From the NCBI GenBank assembly GCA_016712535.1, contig JADJQW010000004.1:248001-312000 (forward strand): a DNA stretch of 64,000 nucleotides, read 5' to 3'. The notes under the pieces were generated by a model. That model ran no database searches and was not told the DNA's origin. It worked only from the letters and a program-made list of their open reading frames with translations. Below, in pieces: positions 37,100 through 45,999 of this stretch. The position numbers and the translations under genes are program-made. This DNA is from Flavobacteriales bacterium. Lineage in GTDB: Bacteria; Bacteroidota; Bacteroidia; Flavobacteriales_F; PHOS-HE28. Position 1 is the stretch's first letter. The number at the start of each line of letters is the position of its first letter.

Positions 37100-39001
37100 A
37101 TGAGTGAAGCCATCAAGCACGAATGCGGGATCGCGCTCATCCGCCTCCGCAAGCCCCTCAGTTTCTACCAGGACAAGCACGGTTCGGCGCTTTATGGGCT
37201 GAAGCGGCTCTATCTCCTCATGGAGAAGCAGCACAACCGCGGGCAGGATGGCGCCGGCATCGCCAGCATCAAGATCGACCCCGCGCCCGGCCTCAACTAC
37301 ATCGACCGTGAGCGCAGCACTGACAAACAGGCCATCCAACGGCTCTTCGCCAAGGTGGACAAGGGCTATGCAGATGCCCTTGCCGAAGACCCCTCCGCCG
37401 CAGTCGATGCCGGGCGCCTGAAGCAGACCATGCCCTTCGCCGGTGAGGTGCTGCTCGGGCATTTGCGCTATGCCACCTTCGGGAACCAGGGCCTGGAGAA
37501 TTGCCACCCGCGCCGTCGCCTGAACAACTGGATGACGCGCAACCTGGTCGTGGCCGGCAACTTCAACATGACCAATGTCGATGAGCTCTTCGACCTGCTC
37601 GTCTCCATCGGGCAGCACCCCAAGGAGCGCTCCGATACCATGACGGTGCTGGAGAAGATCGGCCACTACCTCGATGCGGAGAACGAGCGCATCGCGGCCA
37701 TCCACAGGCAGCTCGGCTACTCCGAGAAACAGATCACGCACGTGATCGCCGAGAAGCTCGATGTGCGGCAGATCCTGGTGAACAGCGCCATCGACTTCGA
37801 CGGCGGCTATGCGCTGGCCGGCATGATGGGCCACGGCGATGCCTTCGTGCTGCGCGATCCCAGCGGCATCCGCCCAGCTTACTGGTACGCCGATGACGAA
37901 GTGGTGGTGGTGGCCAGTGAACGGCCCGCCATCCAGACAGCCTTCAACGTGCGCACCGAAGAGGTCCAGGAGCTCACGCCCGGCCACGCCCTCATCATCA
38001 AGAAGGATGGCAGCTATGCCGAGCAGCTGGTGCGCGAGCCGATGGAGAAGCGCGCGTGCAGCTTCGAACGCATCTACTTCAGCCGGGGCAGCGATCGCGA
38101 TGTGTATCAGGAGCGCATCGCCCTGGGCCGCAGCGTTTGCCCGGCCATCCTCGAATCCGTTGACCACGACCTGGAGAACACGGTGTTCAGCTTCATCCCC
38201 AACACCGCCGAAGTGGCCTGCTACGGCATGCTGAAGGAGATGGAGGACCGCCTCAATGCGCTGAAGGAGCGCCGCATCCTGGAACTGGGCCCGCAGCCTG
38301 ATGCCAATGCGCTGCACGCGATCCTCGCTTTGCGCCCGCGGCTGGAGAAGGTGGCGATCAAGGATGCCAAGCTCCGCACCTTCATCACCAACGACAACGA
38401 CCGCGACGACCTGGTGGCCCATGTGTACGACATCACTTACGGCACCGTGCGCCCGGGCATCGACAGCCTCGTGGTGATCGACGACAGCATCGTGCGCGGC
38501 ACCACGCTCAAGCAGAGCATCCTCAAGATGCTCGACCGCCTCGGCCCCAAGCGCATCGTGGTGGTGAGCAGCGCCCCGCAGATCCGCTACCCCGATTGCT
38601 ACGGCATCGACATGGCCAAGCTCGGCGACCTCGTGGCCTTCCGCGCCGCCATCGCGCTGCTGCAGGAGACCAAGCAGGAGAACATCATCGACGATGTGTA
38701 CGACCGTGCGTTGGCGATGGTAGGACGCCCGCTGGCTGAGCAGCAGAACGTGGTGCAGGACATCTACAAGCCGTTCACCGCGCAGCAGATCAGCGACAAG
38801 ATCTCGGAGCTGCTCACGCCCGAGGGCATCAACGCCGAAGTGCGCTTGGTGTATCAGAGCATCGAGGGCCTGCACGCCGCGTGCCCGCAGCACAACGGCG
38901 ATTGGTACTTCACCGGCAACTATCCTACGCCCGGCGGCAACCGCGTGGTGAATCGCGCCTTCATCAATTACCGCGAGGGCAAGAACGTGCGGGCTTACTG
39001 A
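37100..39001 (+). CDS. purF: Amidophosphoribosyltransferase, long Bacteroidetes form
   Basis: A 633-residue enzyme of the PurF family, which transfers the amide of glutamine to PRPP in the first committed step of purine synthesis. With the ATG at 37100 (MSEAIKHECGIALIRL), the catalytic Cys lies at residue 9, to be exposed by removal of a short propeptide. The class II glutaminase continues with HNRGQDGAGIAS and GHLRYATFG; the phosphoribosyltransferase domain has the PRPP loop VVIDDSIVRGTT. At 633 residues it is longer than E. coli PurF. The stop overlaps the convergent gene by 7 bases. Confidence 0.9.
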   Translation: MSEAIKHECGIALIRLRKPLSFYQDKHGSALYGLKRLYLLMEKQHNRGQDGAGIASIKIDPAPGLNYIDRERSTDKQAIQRLFAKVDKGYADALAEDPSAAVDAGRLKQTMPFAGEVLLGHLRYATFGNQGLENCHPRRRLNNWMTRNLVVAGNFNMTNVDELFDLLVSIGQHPKERSDTMTVLEKIGHYLDAENERIAAIHRQLGYSEKQITHVIAEKLDVRQILVNSAIDFDGGYALAGMMGHGDAFVLRDPSGIRPAYWYADDEVVVVASERPAIQTAFNVRTEEVQELTPGHALIIKKDGSYAEQLVREPMEKRACSFERIYFSRGSDRDVYQERIALGRSVCPAILESVDHDLENTVFSFIPNTAEVACYGMLKEMEDRLNALKERRILELGPQPDANALHAILALRPRLEKVAIKDAKLRTFITNDNDRDDLVAHVYDITYGTVRPGIDSLVVIDDSIVRGTTLKQSILKMLDRLGPKRIVVVSSAPQIRYPDCYGIDMAKLGDLVAFRAAIALLQETKQENIIDDVYDRALAMVGRPLAEQQNVVQDIYKPFTAQQISDKISELLTPEGINAEVRLVYQSIEGLHAACPQHNGDWYFTGNYPTPGGNRVVNRAFINYREGKNVRAY

Positions 39002-40713
39002 GCTCGCACGGCGCGCACCATCACGCGCATATCGCGGATGAGCACGCGGCCACGACCCGGTTGCCAGAGGTAGATCGAGACTTCTTCTCCGGGTTCGGCC
39101 TTCGGCATGTTGAAGGCGTAGCGCCAATGGCGCCAATGCCTGTCATCCATGCGGCGGATGTCGTTCATCGGGAACGTCACATGCATGCGTTGCTGACCTT
39201 CCGTGGCATAGGTGAACACGAGGAGCACGGAATCGGAGGCCAGGTGGTCGACGGCCTTCCGGTGCACTTCAACGTTCGCGAACAGCTCATGCCCAGCGGG
39301 GAGCCGATCGCCGCTGATCCGCAGCGCAGGGGTGTAAGGCCGAGCACCGCTCAGATGGTTGATGGAATCGGCCGAGAGCAAGGTCACGGCGAGCGTATCC
39401 ATGCCATGCGGCGCGTAGAGCTCGGCCACGTTCGCATCGCCGAATCGGTTGCGTGAGCCCTCATCGCTTCGCAAGAAGACCAGCGCGTACTTCTCCTTGT
39501 CCATGTTGAACGGATGGAGGATGCCCGCCTCATATTGCCAAGCGTGGAAGAGCTGCATCGCGGTCAACGGAGAGGCGAGCAGCATGATCGCGCTCCGCGT
39601 TCCTGATGGGAGAGCATTCATCCACACGGCGATGAGCACGCCCGCCACGGGCAGCGCATCGAGCAATGCGCGCATGCCGAAGCTGTGTCCGTAGTACCAA
39701 TTCCACCAGGCGCTGGTCACGAAAGCGAAGGCCGTGAAGCCTAGGGCGACGGGCGCAGCGATGAGCGGTTTCCGGTACAAGGCCCATGCGCATGCGGGGA
39801 GCATCAGCAGCAAGGCGGGCCAATAGAAGAAGAGCCCCTTGCGCGCGCCGAACAGCACCGACCAGAAACGCGGGCTATTCCAATTGAAGCCTTCTCCGGC
39901 ATAACCATCAACCAGCCAGGCGCCGCATTGCAGCTCCCAGAGCATGGGTTGCAGGAGCAAGAGGCCGAAGCCTGCCAATGCGGCCAGCACAACGGACTTG
40001 AGCTTGATCTTGGACCGCACGCGGCCGTCGGATGCCAGGGCGATGACCGGCAGCATGAGCGCCACCAGCCCAAGCGTTGGCCTCACCAGCACCACCAGCG
40101 CGAAGGCCAGTCCCAATCGGGGCCATGCATTCGTGTCCCCGCGAAAAGCACGATGCGCCTCGAACAGGCACCAACACACGGCGGCGAATCCATAGGCATG
40201 CGACAGGGCGGGCGCGATCACCGCGTAATGGATCAGGCCGCTGCCGAGGCCCATGACCAGCACCGTGAATGCCGCAACGCGATCCGCGATGCGGTCCCGA
40301 GCGAGCATCCGCGCCATCAGCCAGAGACCGATGAGGGACCATGTGATCGCCGCGAGCACCGCGCCGATCTGGTGCTCGAGGCCGAGGCACCTGTCATCTC
40401 CGGTGCCGCGAAGGGTGGCCACGGCATGCGCTGCGATGAAGAACGGGGCTTGCATCAACGGAGCACCCGCCGTGTATTGGATCACGTGTCCTTCGCCGGC
40501 CGGGGTGAGGAAGGCTGGATTGATCGGTGCCTTCGCCGGATTCCCCTGTTGGAAGAGGCCGACGAGGTAGCCGTGGTAACCATGCCCATCGCCGTTGATC
40601 GCATTGCGCCAGGCCTGTCCGTCGGTTCCGATGATCCTGTAGCGCAAGGCCGAGAACGCAAAGACCACGGCCACCAAAAGCAGCGCACCGCGTGTCCAGG
40701 TGCCGTTCTTCAT
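38995..40713 (-). CDS. Multi-pass membrane protein, GT-C glycosyltransferase-like
   Basis: A 572-residue protein with about ten membrane helices between residues 10 and 400 and a soluble beta-rich C-terminal domain. A first loop (GTDGQAWRNAINGDGHGYHGYLVG) with acidic residues after helix 1 is the layout of GT-C enzymes that use polyprenyl-phosphate sugars. LVRPTLGLVALMLPVIAL, LFGARKGLFFYWPALLLM and WWNWYYGHSFGMRALLD recall bacterial dolichol-P-mannosyltransferase-like proteins. The sugar and acceptor are unknown. It overlaps the upstream metalloprotease gene by 4 bases (ATGA), so the two are translated together. Confidence 0.65.
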   Translation of the reverse strand: MKNGTWTRGALLLVAVVFAFSALRYRIIGTDGQAWRNAINGDGHGYHGYLVGLFQQGNPAKAPINPAFLTPAGEGHVIQYTAGAPLMQAPFFIAAHAVATLRGTGDDRCLGLEHQIGAVLAAITWSLIGLWLMARMLARDRIADRVAAFTVLVMGLGSGLIHYAVIAPALSHAYGFAAVCWCLFEAHRAFRGDTNAWPRLGLAFALVVLVRPTLGLVALMLPVIALASDGRVRSKIKLKSVVLAALAGFGLLLLQPMLWELQCGAWLVDGYAGEGFNWNSPRFWSVLFGARKGLFFYWPALLLMLPACAWALYRKPLIAAPVALGFTAFAFVTSAWWNWYYGHSFGMRALLDALPVAGVLIAVWMNALPSGTRSAIMLLASPLTAMQLFHAWQYEAGILHPFNMDKEKYALVFLRSDEGSRNRFGDANVAELYAPHGMDTLAVTLLSADSINHLSGARPYTPALRISGDRLPAGHELFANVEVHRKAVDHLASDSVLLVFTYATEGQQRMHVTFPMNDIRRMDDRHWRHWRYAFNMPKAEPGEEVSIYLWQPGRGRVLIRDMRVMVRAVRAQ

Positions 40714-42809
40714 GGTTGGCGTAACAAGCGGCCCGTGCGATCGAGCTTGCGCAGCTGCTTTCGCGTGCCGCGCACCTGCGCATCACCGTGCAGCACGATC
40801 CGGGAGTCGGGGTCAAGCTTGATCCGCGCCTTCTTGTGCAAGTCGATCGAGCTGCCGGCGAGCACGTGAAGCACGCTGCCGTTCTCGAGGGAGAGCGTGG
40901 ACTGCTCATCGAACCGCATGCGTGCGCCATCGATGAGCGCGAAGCGCGTAGCCTTGCTCCACCAGCGCTTGCCGCCCGTGCGTTCCGGCTTGTCGGCGCG
41001 CGTGGGCGTGAGGCTCCTGTCGATGCGGATGGTGGCGCCGCGTTCGGCATGCAAGGCGGGCAGCTCGCGGTCCTGGGGCCGGTGCAGCACGATGCTGTCG
41101 GCGCAGAATCGCGCTTCGCCGGCGATGCGCACGCGATTGCGCGCCACGCGCACGGCAATGCTGCCATCGCTGCGCTGCTCCAACAGGTCGATCGCGATGT
41201 CGGTGAGGTGGACGGTGCGATTGTCGGGTCCTGCGCTCTTGTGCAAGGGCCTTCCCTGCGTGTTGGTCCATGTGAGCATGTTGGCCATGGGCGGATTGGT
41301 GCCGAGGCCGATCCCCGCATGGATGCCCGGCACGAAGGCCTGCCGCGCATTGCCGAAGAAGAGCGAGGCATCCTGGAACGAGCCGTTGTCAACGATGATG
41401 CGGGGCGGGATCCCCTTGAGTTCGTCCTGGCCGGTGTCGAAGAGCACGATCTCCAATTCGCTGCCGCCAGTGAGCGCGTTGCTGTGCGACTTGCGCTGCA
41501 CGAGCGGTGCCGTTGGTCCGGGCCAGAGGCATTCGTAACGGATGGTGTCGCCGCGCAGCAGGTAGTCGTGGAACCCGCTCGCCGGTACCGCGCGGAAGTA
41601 GTCCGATTGCCCGCCGAAGATGTCGGTGCCGCTCATCTTCTCGCGATCCACCTGCACGAAGGCGTAGATCCCCGGGACGGCGCCCTTCACGCACGGATCC
41701 ACGTGCTCGTAATGGAAGGCGTCGCTCAGCTTGCCGTTGCGCGTGGCGGTCTGGTGGTTCTCCAGCCAGAGGAATTGCGGGTATTCCGTGCTGCTGAGGT
41801 GGGGCAGCTTCACGCGCAGGGCATCGCCGGTGCTCATGAAATCGCGCAGGATGAAGGTGCCGGTATCGCCCATGAGCGGGTCGAGGTCGGCGTTCACGGT
41901 GCGTCCTTTCGCATCGCGCGCGGCGATGGGGTAGGGGCTATCGGGCGCGGTCCAGCCCAGGCGCCGCCGATCCCACGCGTTGCCGGTGAGCAGCGCGCTG
42001 TTCGACCCGCCCATCATGCTCCATCCGCCCTGCATGCAGAGGAAATAGCGGGTGAAGATGTTCGCGTTGCCGCCGCCGCTGTGGAAGTTGTTGCCGCCGA
42101 AGAGCATGTGGTTGTACTCGTGCTGCAGGATCTCGAAGGGCATGCCGTACATGCCGCCGAATCGGCTCTGCGAATCGCTCTCGTGGCCGAAGAGCTTGCC
42201 GGGGCTGCCCGGATCCACGCTGCCCTGGTTGTGCGTGAGGCCGCTATTCCGCGTGATCACCATCACGTGGTCGTAGCTGTGCGGGCTATCGGGGCCGGCG
42301 CGCTTGGGTTTTCCGGGCTGGCCGCCGCGTTTCCAACGGTCGAAGTCGGCGATGCCCAGGCCATGCTTCGTGCGCAGCGCGCCCATCTTGTTGGCTTCCT
42401 TCACCGCGAGTGAGCCGATGCTGTGCACGTTGCCCAGCGTGGGGTGCTCGCTCTCGCGGATGGTGAACACCGTATCGATATAGTCGCCGAGCATGGTGTA
42501 GCGGCCCAGGCTCATGTCGTGGTAGTAGCGCGTGATGCGACCGAAGTAGGCCTCGGCCGGATGCGGATCGAAGAGCTCATCGGCCCAGAGCGGCAATCGG
42601 CCCTTCGGCCAGTGATCGGCGCCGTTGGCTTGCGGGTCGCGCGATGGCGTGAGGTCGTAGTCGAGCTCGCAGAAGATCACGAGCACGCGGATCGTGCCGT
42701 GCGCGGTGAGGTACCAGCCGTTCGTGCTGTGCGGCACGTTCACGGTGTCGGGTTGCGCCAACGCCCACTGATGACCGAGAACCGACAACAAGAGGACCAG
42801 CCAGCGCAT
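40710..42809 (-). CDS. Secreted HExxH metalloprotease, M6-like
   Basis: A 699-residue protein with a signal peptide (MRWLVLLLSVLGHQWALAQ). Residues 230-234 are HEYNH, a zinc-binding HExxH, inside FEILQHEYNHMLFGGNNFHSGGGN. IRVLVIFCELDYD near the start and the YFGRITRYYHDMSLGRYTM segment fit immune-inhibitor-A/M6-type peptidases. The C-terminal part (from about 530) is beta-helix-like. No T9SS sorting domain is seen. A TACTTTCG box ends only 5 bases before the ATG. It is the first gene of a two-gene unit with the GT-C-like protein. Confidence 0.75.
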   Translation of the reverse strand: MRWLVLLLSVLGHQWALAQPDTVNVPHSTNGWYLTAHGTIRVLVIFCELDYDLTPSRDPQANGADHWPKGRLPLWADELFDPHPAEAYFGRITRYYHDMSLGRYTMLGDYIDTVFTIRESEHPTLGNVHSIGSLAVKEANKMGALRTKHGLGIADFDRWKRGGQPGKPKRAGPDSPHSYDHVMVITRNSGLTHNQGSVDPGSPGKLFGHESDSQSRFGGMYGMPFEILQHEYNHMLFGGNNFHSGGGNANIFTRYFLCMQGGWSMMGGSNSALLTGNAWDRRRLGWTAPDSPYPIAARDAKGRTVNADLDPLMGDTGTFILRDFMSTGDALRVKLPHLSSTEYPQFLWLENHQTATRNGKLSDAFHYEHVDPCVKGAVPGIYAFVQVDREKMSGTDIFGGQSDYFRAVPASGFHDYLLRGDTIRYECLWPGPTAPLVQRKSHSNALTGGSELEIVLFDTGQDELKGIPPRIIVDNGSFQDASLFFGNARQAFVPGIHAGIGLGTNPPMANMLTWTNTQGRPLHKSAGPDNRTVHLTDIAIDLLEQRSDGSIAVRVARNRVRIAGEARFCADSIVLHRPQDRELPALHAERGATIRIDRSLTPTRADKPERTGGKRWWSKATRFALIDGARMRFDEQSTLSLENGSVLHVLAGSSIDLHKKARIKLDPDSRIVLHGDAQVRGTRKQLRKLDRTGRLLRQP

Positions 42810-42825
42810 CGCGCCGAAAGTACGC

Positions 42826-43341
42826 TCAGCCCTTTGGCGCCTTGTACAGCGGCACGGTGCTGCACGGCTCCCCGAACATCAGGCTCTTCACCACGGGCAG
42901 CAGCTTCGCGCTCAGCTCCACGTAGGCGTTCAGCGGCACTGGCAATTTGCTGCATCCTTTCACCACCACCCGGGCATTGCGGTAGGGCTCCACATCCAGG
43001 TGCTGCACGAATCGGGTGAACACGGCGCGTTCCAACTGGTCCGCATCTCCATGCGTGACGAAGGCGGCGTGCGGTTGCAGGTGCGTGGCCACGAGCATGA
43101 AGGCCCAGGTGGGCACGATGGCATAGGCGCTGCAATGCACGCTCATCAGCTTGCCGGCATACTGCGACCAGTCGTGCTCCTTGCAGAAGGCGCGCAGGTC
43201 GTCCTCCTTCAACGCGATCTCCTGCCAAAGCAACGGCTTCAGGTCGAAGACCACGCGCTCGCCTTGCGGATACAACTCCTCCAAGTCGAGGGTGATGATC
43301 CCGCTCGAAGCGACCTTGTTTATGATGGGTTGATCTGACAT
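42826..43341 (-). CDS. DUF2480 family protein
   Basis: A 171-residue cytoplasmic protein that starts MSDQPIINKVASSGIITLDLEELYP and contains FDLKPLLWQEIALKEDDLR and IVPTWAFMLVA, the pattern of DUF2480. In Bacteroidetes this family is regularly the last gene of the suf operon, as here. It has a possible but unproven link to Fe-S assembly; the single GCSKLP cysteine is conserved-looking. The in-frame ATG 33 bases upstream is less likely. Confidence 0.8.
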   Translation of the reverse strand: MSDQPIINKVASSGIITLDLEELYPQGERVVFDLKPLLWQEIALKEDDLRAFCKEHDWSQYAGKLMSVHCSAYAIVPTWAFMLVATHLQPHAAFVTHGDADQLERAVFTRFVQHLDVEPYRNARVVVKGCSKLPVPLNAYVELSAKLLPVVKSLMFGEPCSTVPLYKAPKG

Positions 43342-43375
43342 GTCCCCTCTGCGTCTTTGCGCCTCTGCGGCCACC

Positions 43376-43696
43376 TTACATGAACCCCAGCTCCAGCTGC
43401 GCCGCCTCGCTCATCATCGTGCGGTCCCATGGCGGCTCGAAGGTGATCTCCACCTTGGCGCTCTTCACCCCCTGCACGCTGGCCACCTTCTGCTCCACCT
43501 CGTTCGGCATGCTCTCCGCCACAGGGCATGATGGACTCGTCAAGGTCATCTTGATCCCTACATGTGCGTCATCCCCGATGTTCACTTCGTAGATCAAGCC
43601 CAGCTCGTACACGTCCACGGGGATCTCAGGGTCGTAGATCGTCCGCAGCATGTCGATCACGCGGTCTTCCAGGTGTTTCTTTTCCTCGGGGGTCAT
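43376..43696 (-). CDS. SUF-associated DUF59/MIP18 family protein (SufT-like)
   Basis: A 106-residue MIP18-family protein (DUF59) used in Fe-S cluster delivery. MTPEEKKHLEDRVIDMLRTIYDPEIPVDVYELGLIYEV and MTLTSPSCPVAESMP are the hallmark segments; the Cys is the expected functional residue. ATG 43696 is chosen because the longer frame runs through a large inverted repeat (43714-43790). Sixth gene of the suf unit. Confidence 0.9.
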   Translation of the reverse strand: MTPEEKKHLEDRVIDMLRTIYDPEIPVDVYELGLIYEVNIGDDAHVGIKMTLTSPSCPVAESMPNEVEQKVASVQGVKSAKVEITFEPPWDRTMMSEAAQLELGFM

Positions 43697-43713
43697 GACT
43701 AGAAGGAGATGCC

Positions 43714-43790
43714 GGTCCAAGGTCTTTGGTTCAAGGTCTTTGGCCATGCTCCGGATGGATGGCATGGCCAAAGACCATAGACCTTGGACC
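43714..43790. repeat. Large imperfect inverted repeat in the suf operon
   Basis: Outer arms GGTCCAAGGTC (43714-43724) and GACCTTGGACC (43780-43790) pair over 11 bp. Inner arms 43735-43749 and 43762-43776 pair perfectly over 15 bp (GGTCTTTGGCCATGC and its complement) around a 12-base loop. The left arm also holds a direct repeat of AAGGTCTTTGG. It sits between sufE and the DUF59 gene and would fold in the operon mRNA. Confidence 0.8.
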
Positions 43791-43832
43791 ATAGAACCTT
43801 GGTAGGACTGTTCGAAGTGCCAAGCTCCCGCC

Positions 43833-44267
43833 TCATGCTTGCTTGGTGTTTGCGGAGAACGCCACCGCGTACCTTTTCATCTGATCGATCATCGCGCTGA
43901 GCCCGTTCGCGCGGTTGGGGCTCAGATGCGCACGCAGCCCGATCTTGTCGATGAACTCGGTGGAGGCACCTAGGATCTCCTGTGGTGTGCGGTCGTTGAA
44001 CACGCGCACCAGCAGGGCCACGATGCCCTTGGTGATCATGGCGTCGCTGTCGGCGGTGAAGTGGATGTGGCCGTTCTGCGAAGCGGCATGCAACCACACA
44101 CGGCTCTGGCAGCCTCGCACCAGGTTGTCATCGGTCTTGTGCTCCGGCGCGATCAGCGGCAGGTCCTTGCCCAGCTCGATCAGGTGCTCGTAACGGTCCT
44201 GCCAGTCAGAGAATATGGCGAACTCGTCGATGAGCTCTTGTTGGATCTGGGCGAGGGTCTGGCTCAT
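43833..44267 (-). CDS. sufE: Cysteine desulfuration protein SufE
   Basis: A 144-residue SufE-family sulfur acceptor that takes persulfide sulfur from SufS. It begins MSQTLAQIQQELIDEFAIFSDW and has HKTDDNLVRGCQSRVWL, with the acceptor Cys in RGCQS. Its start overlaps the stop of the lipoprotein gene by 4 bases (ATGA). In related operons sufE normally follows sufS directly. Confidence 0.93.
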   Translation of the reverse strand: MSQTLAQIQQELIDEFAIFSDWQDRYEHLIELGKDLPLIAPEHKTDDNLVRGCQSRVWLHAASQNGHIHFTADSDAMITKGIVALLVRVFNDRTPQEILGASTEFIDKIGLRAHLSPNRANGLSAMIDQMKRYAVAFSANTKQA

Positions 44268-44746
44268 TTTTCCTGTTCCGGATTCCAAGCGGTTCGGATG
44301 AAGCGCTCCCGAAAACGCCCTTGCAAATCACCGAAATACAGCGTGGTGTCAGAAGAACTGATCGAAACCCATGAGCCACCATTAGCAGCAAAGCAATACG
44401 GGGCTCCATTCTGATCAATCTCGCCAATGATCGACAGGGTAGATGTTCGAACAAGTGGTGCCAATCCTCCCCGAGACGGATCAAGCTTGTAAATCAACTC
44501 TTGCAGCTGGGGTGCAGTAAGCAGCCAATTGTGACACATTGTTGTGTCAGTCAAGGATGAAGGATAGGTCGCTTTGGAGGTGATGAAGCGAATTCCAATG
44601 GGGTCTGCTTGACTGAAGGCAGGTCTTCCTCTTTCCGATTTCAAATCCTTTGTCGGGTAAGATGCCGTCGCACATGGCGAAGGCTTGCGCACGGAACTGC
44701 AGCCGGCGATCAAGAGAAGAGTAGATATGCCAAGCGCAATGTTCAT
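44264..44746 (-). CDS. Small lipoprotein inserted between sufS and sufE
   Basis: A 160-residue protein with a lipoprotein signal (MNIALGISTLLLIAGCSS; lipobox IAGC). The mature part has a Cys (TTMCHNWLL) and beta-rich C-terminal strands (TSTLSIIGEIDQNGAPYCF, WVSISSSDTTLYFGDLQGRF). I know no family. Both ends make ATGA overlaps, with sufS upstream and sufE downstream. A hand count of two 60-base stretches gives about 51% GC, well below the neighbouring suf genes, which suggests it arrived later. A lipoprotein has no known place in the cytoplasmic SUF pathway. Confidence 0.7.
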   Translation of the reverse strand: MNIALGISTLLLIAGCSSVRKPSPCATASYPTKDLKSERGRPAFSQADPIGIRFITSKATYPSSLTDTTMCHNWLLTAPQLQELIYKLDPSRGGLAPLVRTSTLSIIGEIDQNGAPYCFAANGGSWVSISSSDTTLYFGDLQGRFRERFIRTAWNPEQEK

Positions 44747-45999
44747 CTCAGCATCTTGACTGCCTTTTTGGTCGCCGACACCATCACCTCCACCTCCTCC
44801 ACCGTATTGAAGCACGCGAAACTCGCCCGCGTCGTGCCGCTCACGTCGAAGCGCTCCATCAGCGGCTGGGTGCAGTGGTGGCCCGTGCGTACGGCGATGC
44901 CTTGTTGATCGAGCAGGGTGCCGAGGTCGTAGTGGTGCACACCGTCGATCACGAAGCTGATCACGCCCACTTTCTCCTTCGCCGTGCCGATGATGCGCAG
45001 GCCATCGATAGTGAGCAGCTCCTTGGTCGCGTGTTTGAGCAGGGCGTGTTCGTGCTTCGCCATCGCGGCCTTATCGTAATCTTCCATCCAGCGGAAGGCC
45101 TCGCCCAAGCCGATGATGCCGGCGATGTGCGGCGTGCCCGCCTCGAACTTGAAAGGCAGCTTGGCGTAGGTGGTCTTCTCGAAGGTGACCACGTCGATCA
45201 TCTCACCACCGCCCTGCCAGGGGGGCATGCGCTCCAGCAGTTCTTCGCGTCCGTACAGCACCCCTGTGCCGGTCGGTCCGTAGGCCTTGTGCCCGCTGAA
45301 GGCATAGAGGTCGCAGCCGAGGTCCTGCACGTCGACGTTCAAGTGTGCAATGGCTTGCGCCCCGTCCACCACGGTGATGATGCCGTGCTTTTTCGCCTCT
45401 GCGATCAGCTCCTTCACCGGGTTGATCGTGCCAAGCGTGTTGCTCACATGCGAGATCGCGAGAACGCGGGTGCGATCAGATAATTGGTCGATCAGATGAT
45501 CAGATGACTCCAACGCCAGCTCGCCTGAGTCGGTCACCGGTATCACCTTCAGCTTCGCGCCATGCCGCTCGCACGCCAGCTGCCAAGGGACGATGTTCGC
45601 GTGATGCTCCATCCCGCTGATCAGCACCTCGTCGCCCTTCTTCAGCAGGAGTTGCCCTAGGCTGAACGCCACCAGGTTCAGGCTTGCCGTGGTGCCACTG
45701 GTGAAGATCACCTCGTGCGCATGCTTGGCGTTGATATGCTTGCGAATGGTCTCGCGCGCGGCCTCCTGCGCTTCGGTGGCCTTGGTGCTCAGCGTGTGCA
45801 CGCCGCGGTGCACGTTGGCGTTGATCGTGGCGTAGTAGGCGCTCTCGGCCTTGATCACGCGGCGCGGCTTCTGGCTGGTCGCGGCGTTGTCGAAGTACAC
45901 CAGCGGCTTGCCATGCACCAGTTCCTTCAGGATCGGGAACTGCGCACGGATCTCCTCCACGTTGAACGCGTTGGTGACCGGTGCCGCCTTGGTGCTCAC
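44743..45999 (-). CDS. sufS: Cysteine desulfurase SufS
   Basis: A 418-residue PLP-dependent group II cysteine desulfurase. Start GTG 45999 (STKAAPVTNAFNVEEIR) overlaps the sufD stop; a longer frame would overlap sufD widely. It has YFDNAATSQKP, the PLP Lys in FSGHKAYGPTG, the catalytic Cys in RTGHHCTQPLM and FEAGTPHIAGIIGLG. It supplies sulfur to SufE and SufBCD. The segment ESSDHLIDQLSD is encoded by an 8-base repeat also found upstream of sufD. Confidence 0.95.
   Translation of the reverse strand: MSTKAAPVTNAFNVEEIRAQFPILKELVHGKPLVYFDNAATSQKPRRVIKAESAYYATINANVHRGVHTLSTKATEAQEAARETIRKHINAKHAHEVIFTSGTTASLNLVAFSLGQLLLKKGDEVLISGMEHHANIVPWQLACERHGAKLKVIPVTDSGELALESSDHLIDQLSDRTRVLAISHVSNTLGTINPVKELIAEAKKHGIITVVDGAQAIAHLNVDVQDLGCDLYAFSGHKAYGPTGTGVLYGREELLERMPPWQGGGEMIDVVTFEKTTYAKLPFKFEAGTPHIAGIIGLGEAFRWMEDYDKAAMAKHEHALLKHATKELLTIDGLRIIGTAKEKVGVISFVIDGVHHYDLGTLLDQQGIAVRTGHHCTQPLMERFDVSGTTRASFACFNTVEEVEVMVSATKKAVKMLR
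45473..45512. repeat. Degenerate 8-base tandem repeat inside sufS
   Basis: Read on the plus strand in blocks of eight: CGATCAGA, TAATTGGT, CGATCAGA, TGATCAGA, TGACTCCA. CGATCAGA is the reverse complement of the TCTGATCG unit at 47261-47292. Three GATC sites lie within 32 bases. Confidence 0.65.

Noticed and set aside
40788..42413. 541-codon plus-strand frame
   Set aside because: Antisense to the metalloprotease, with biased Ala/Arg/His composition.
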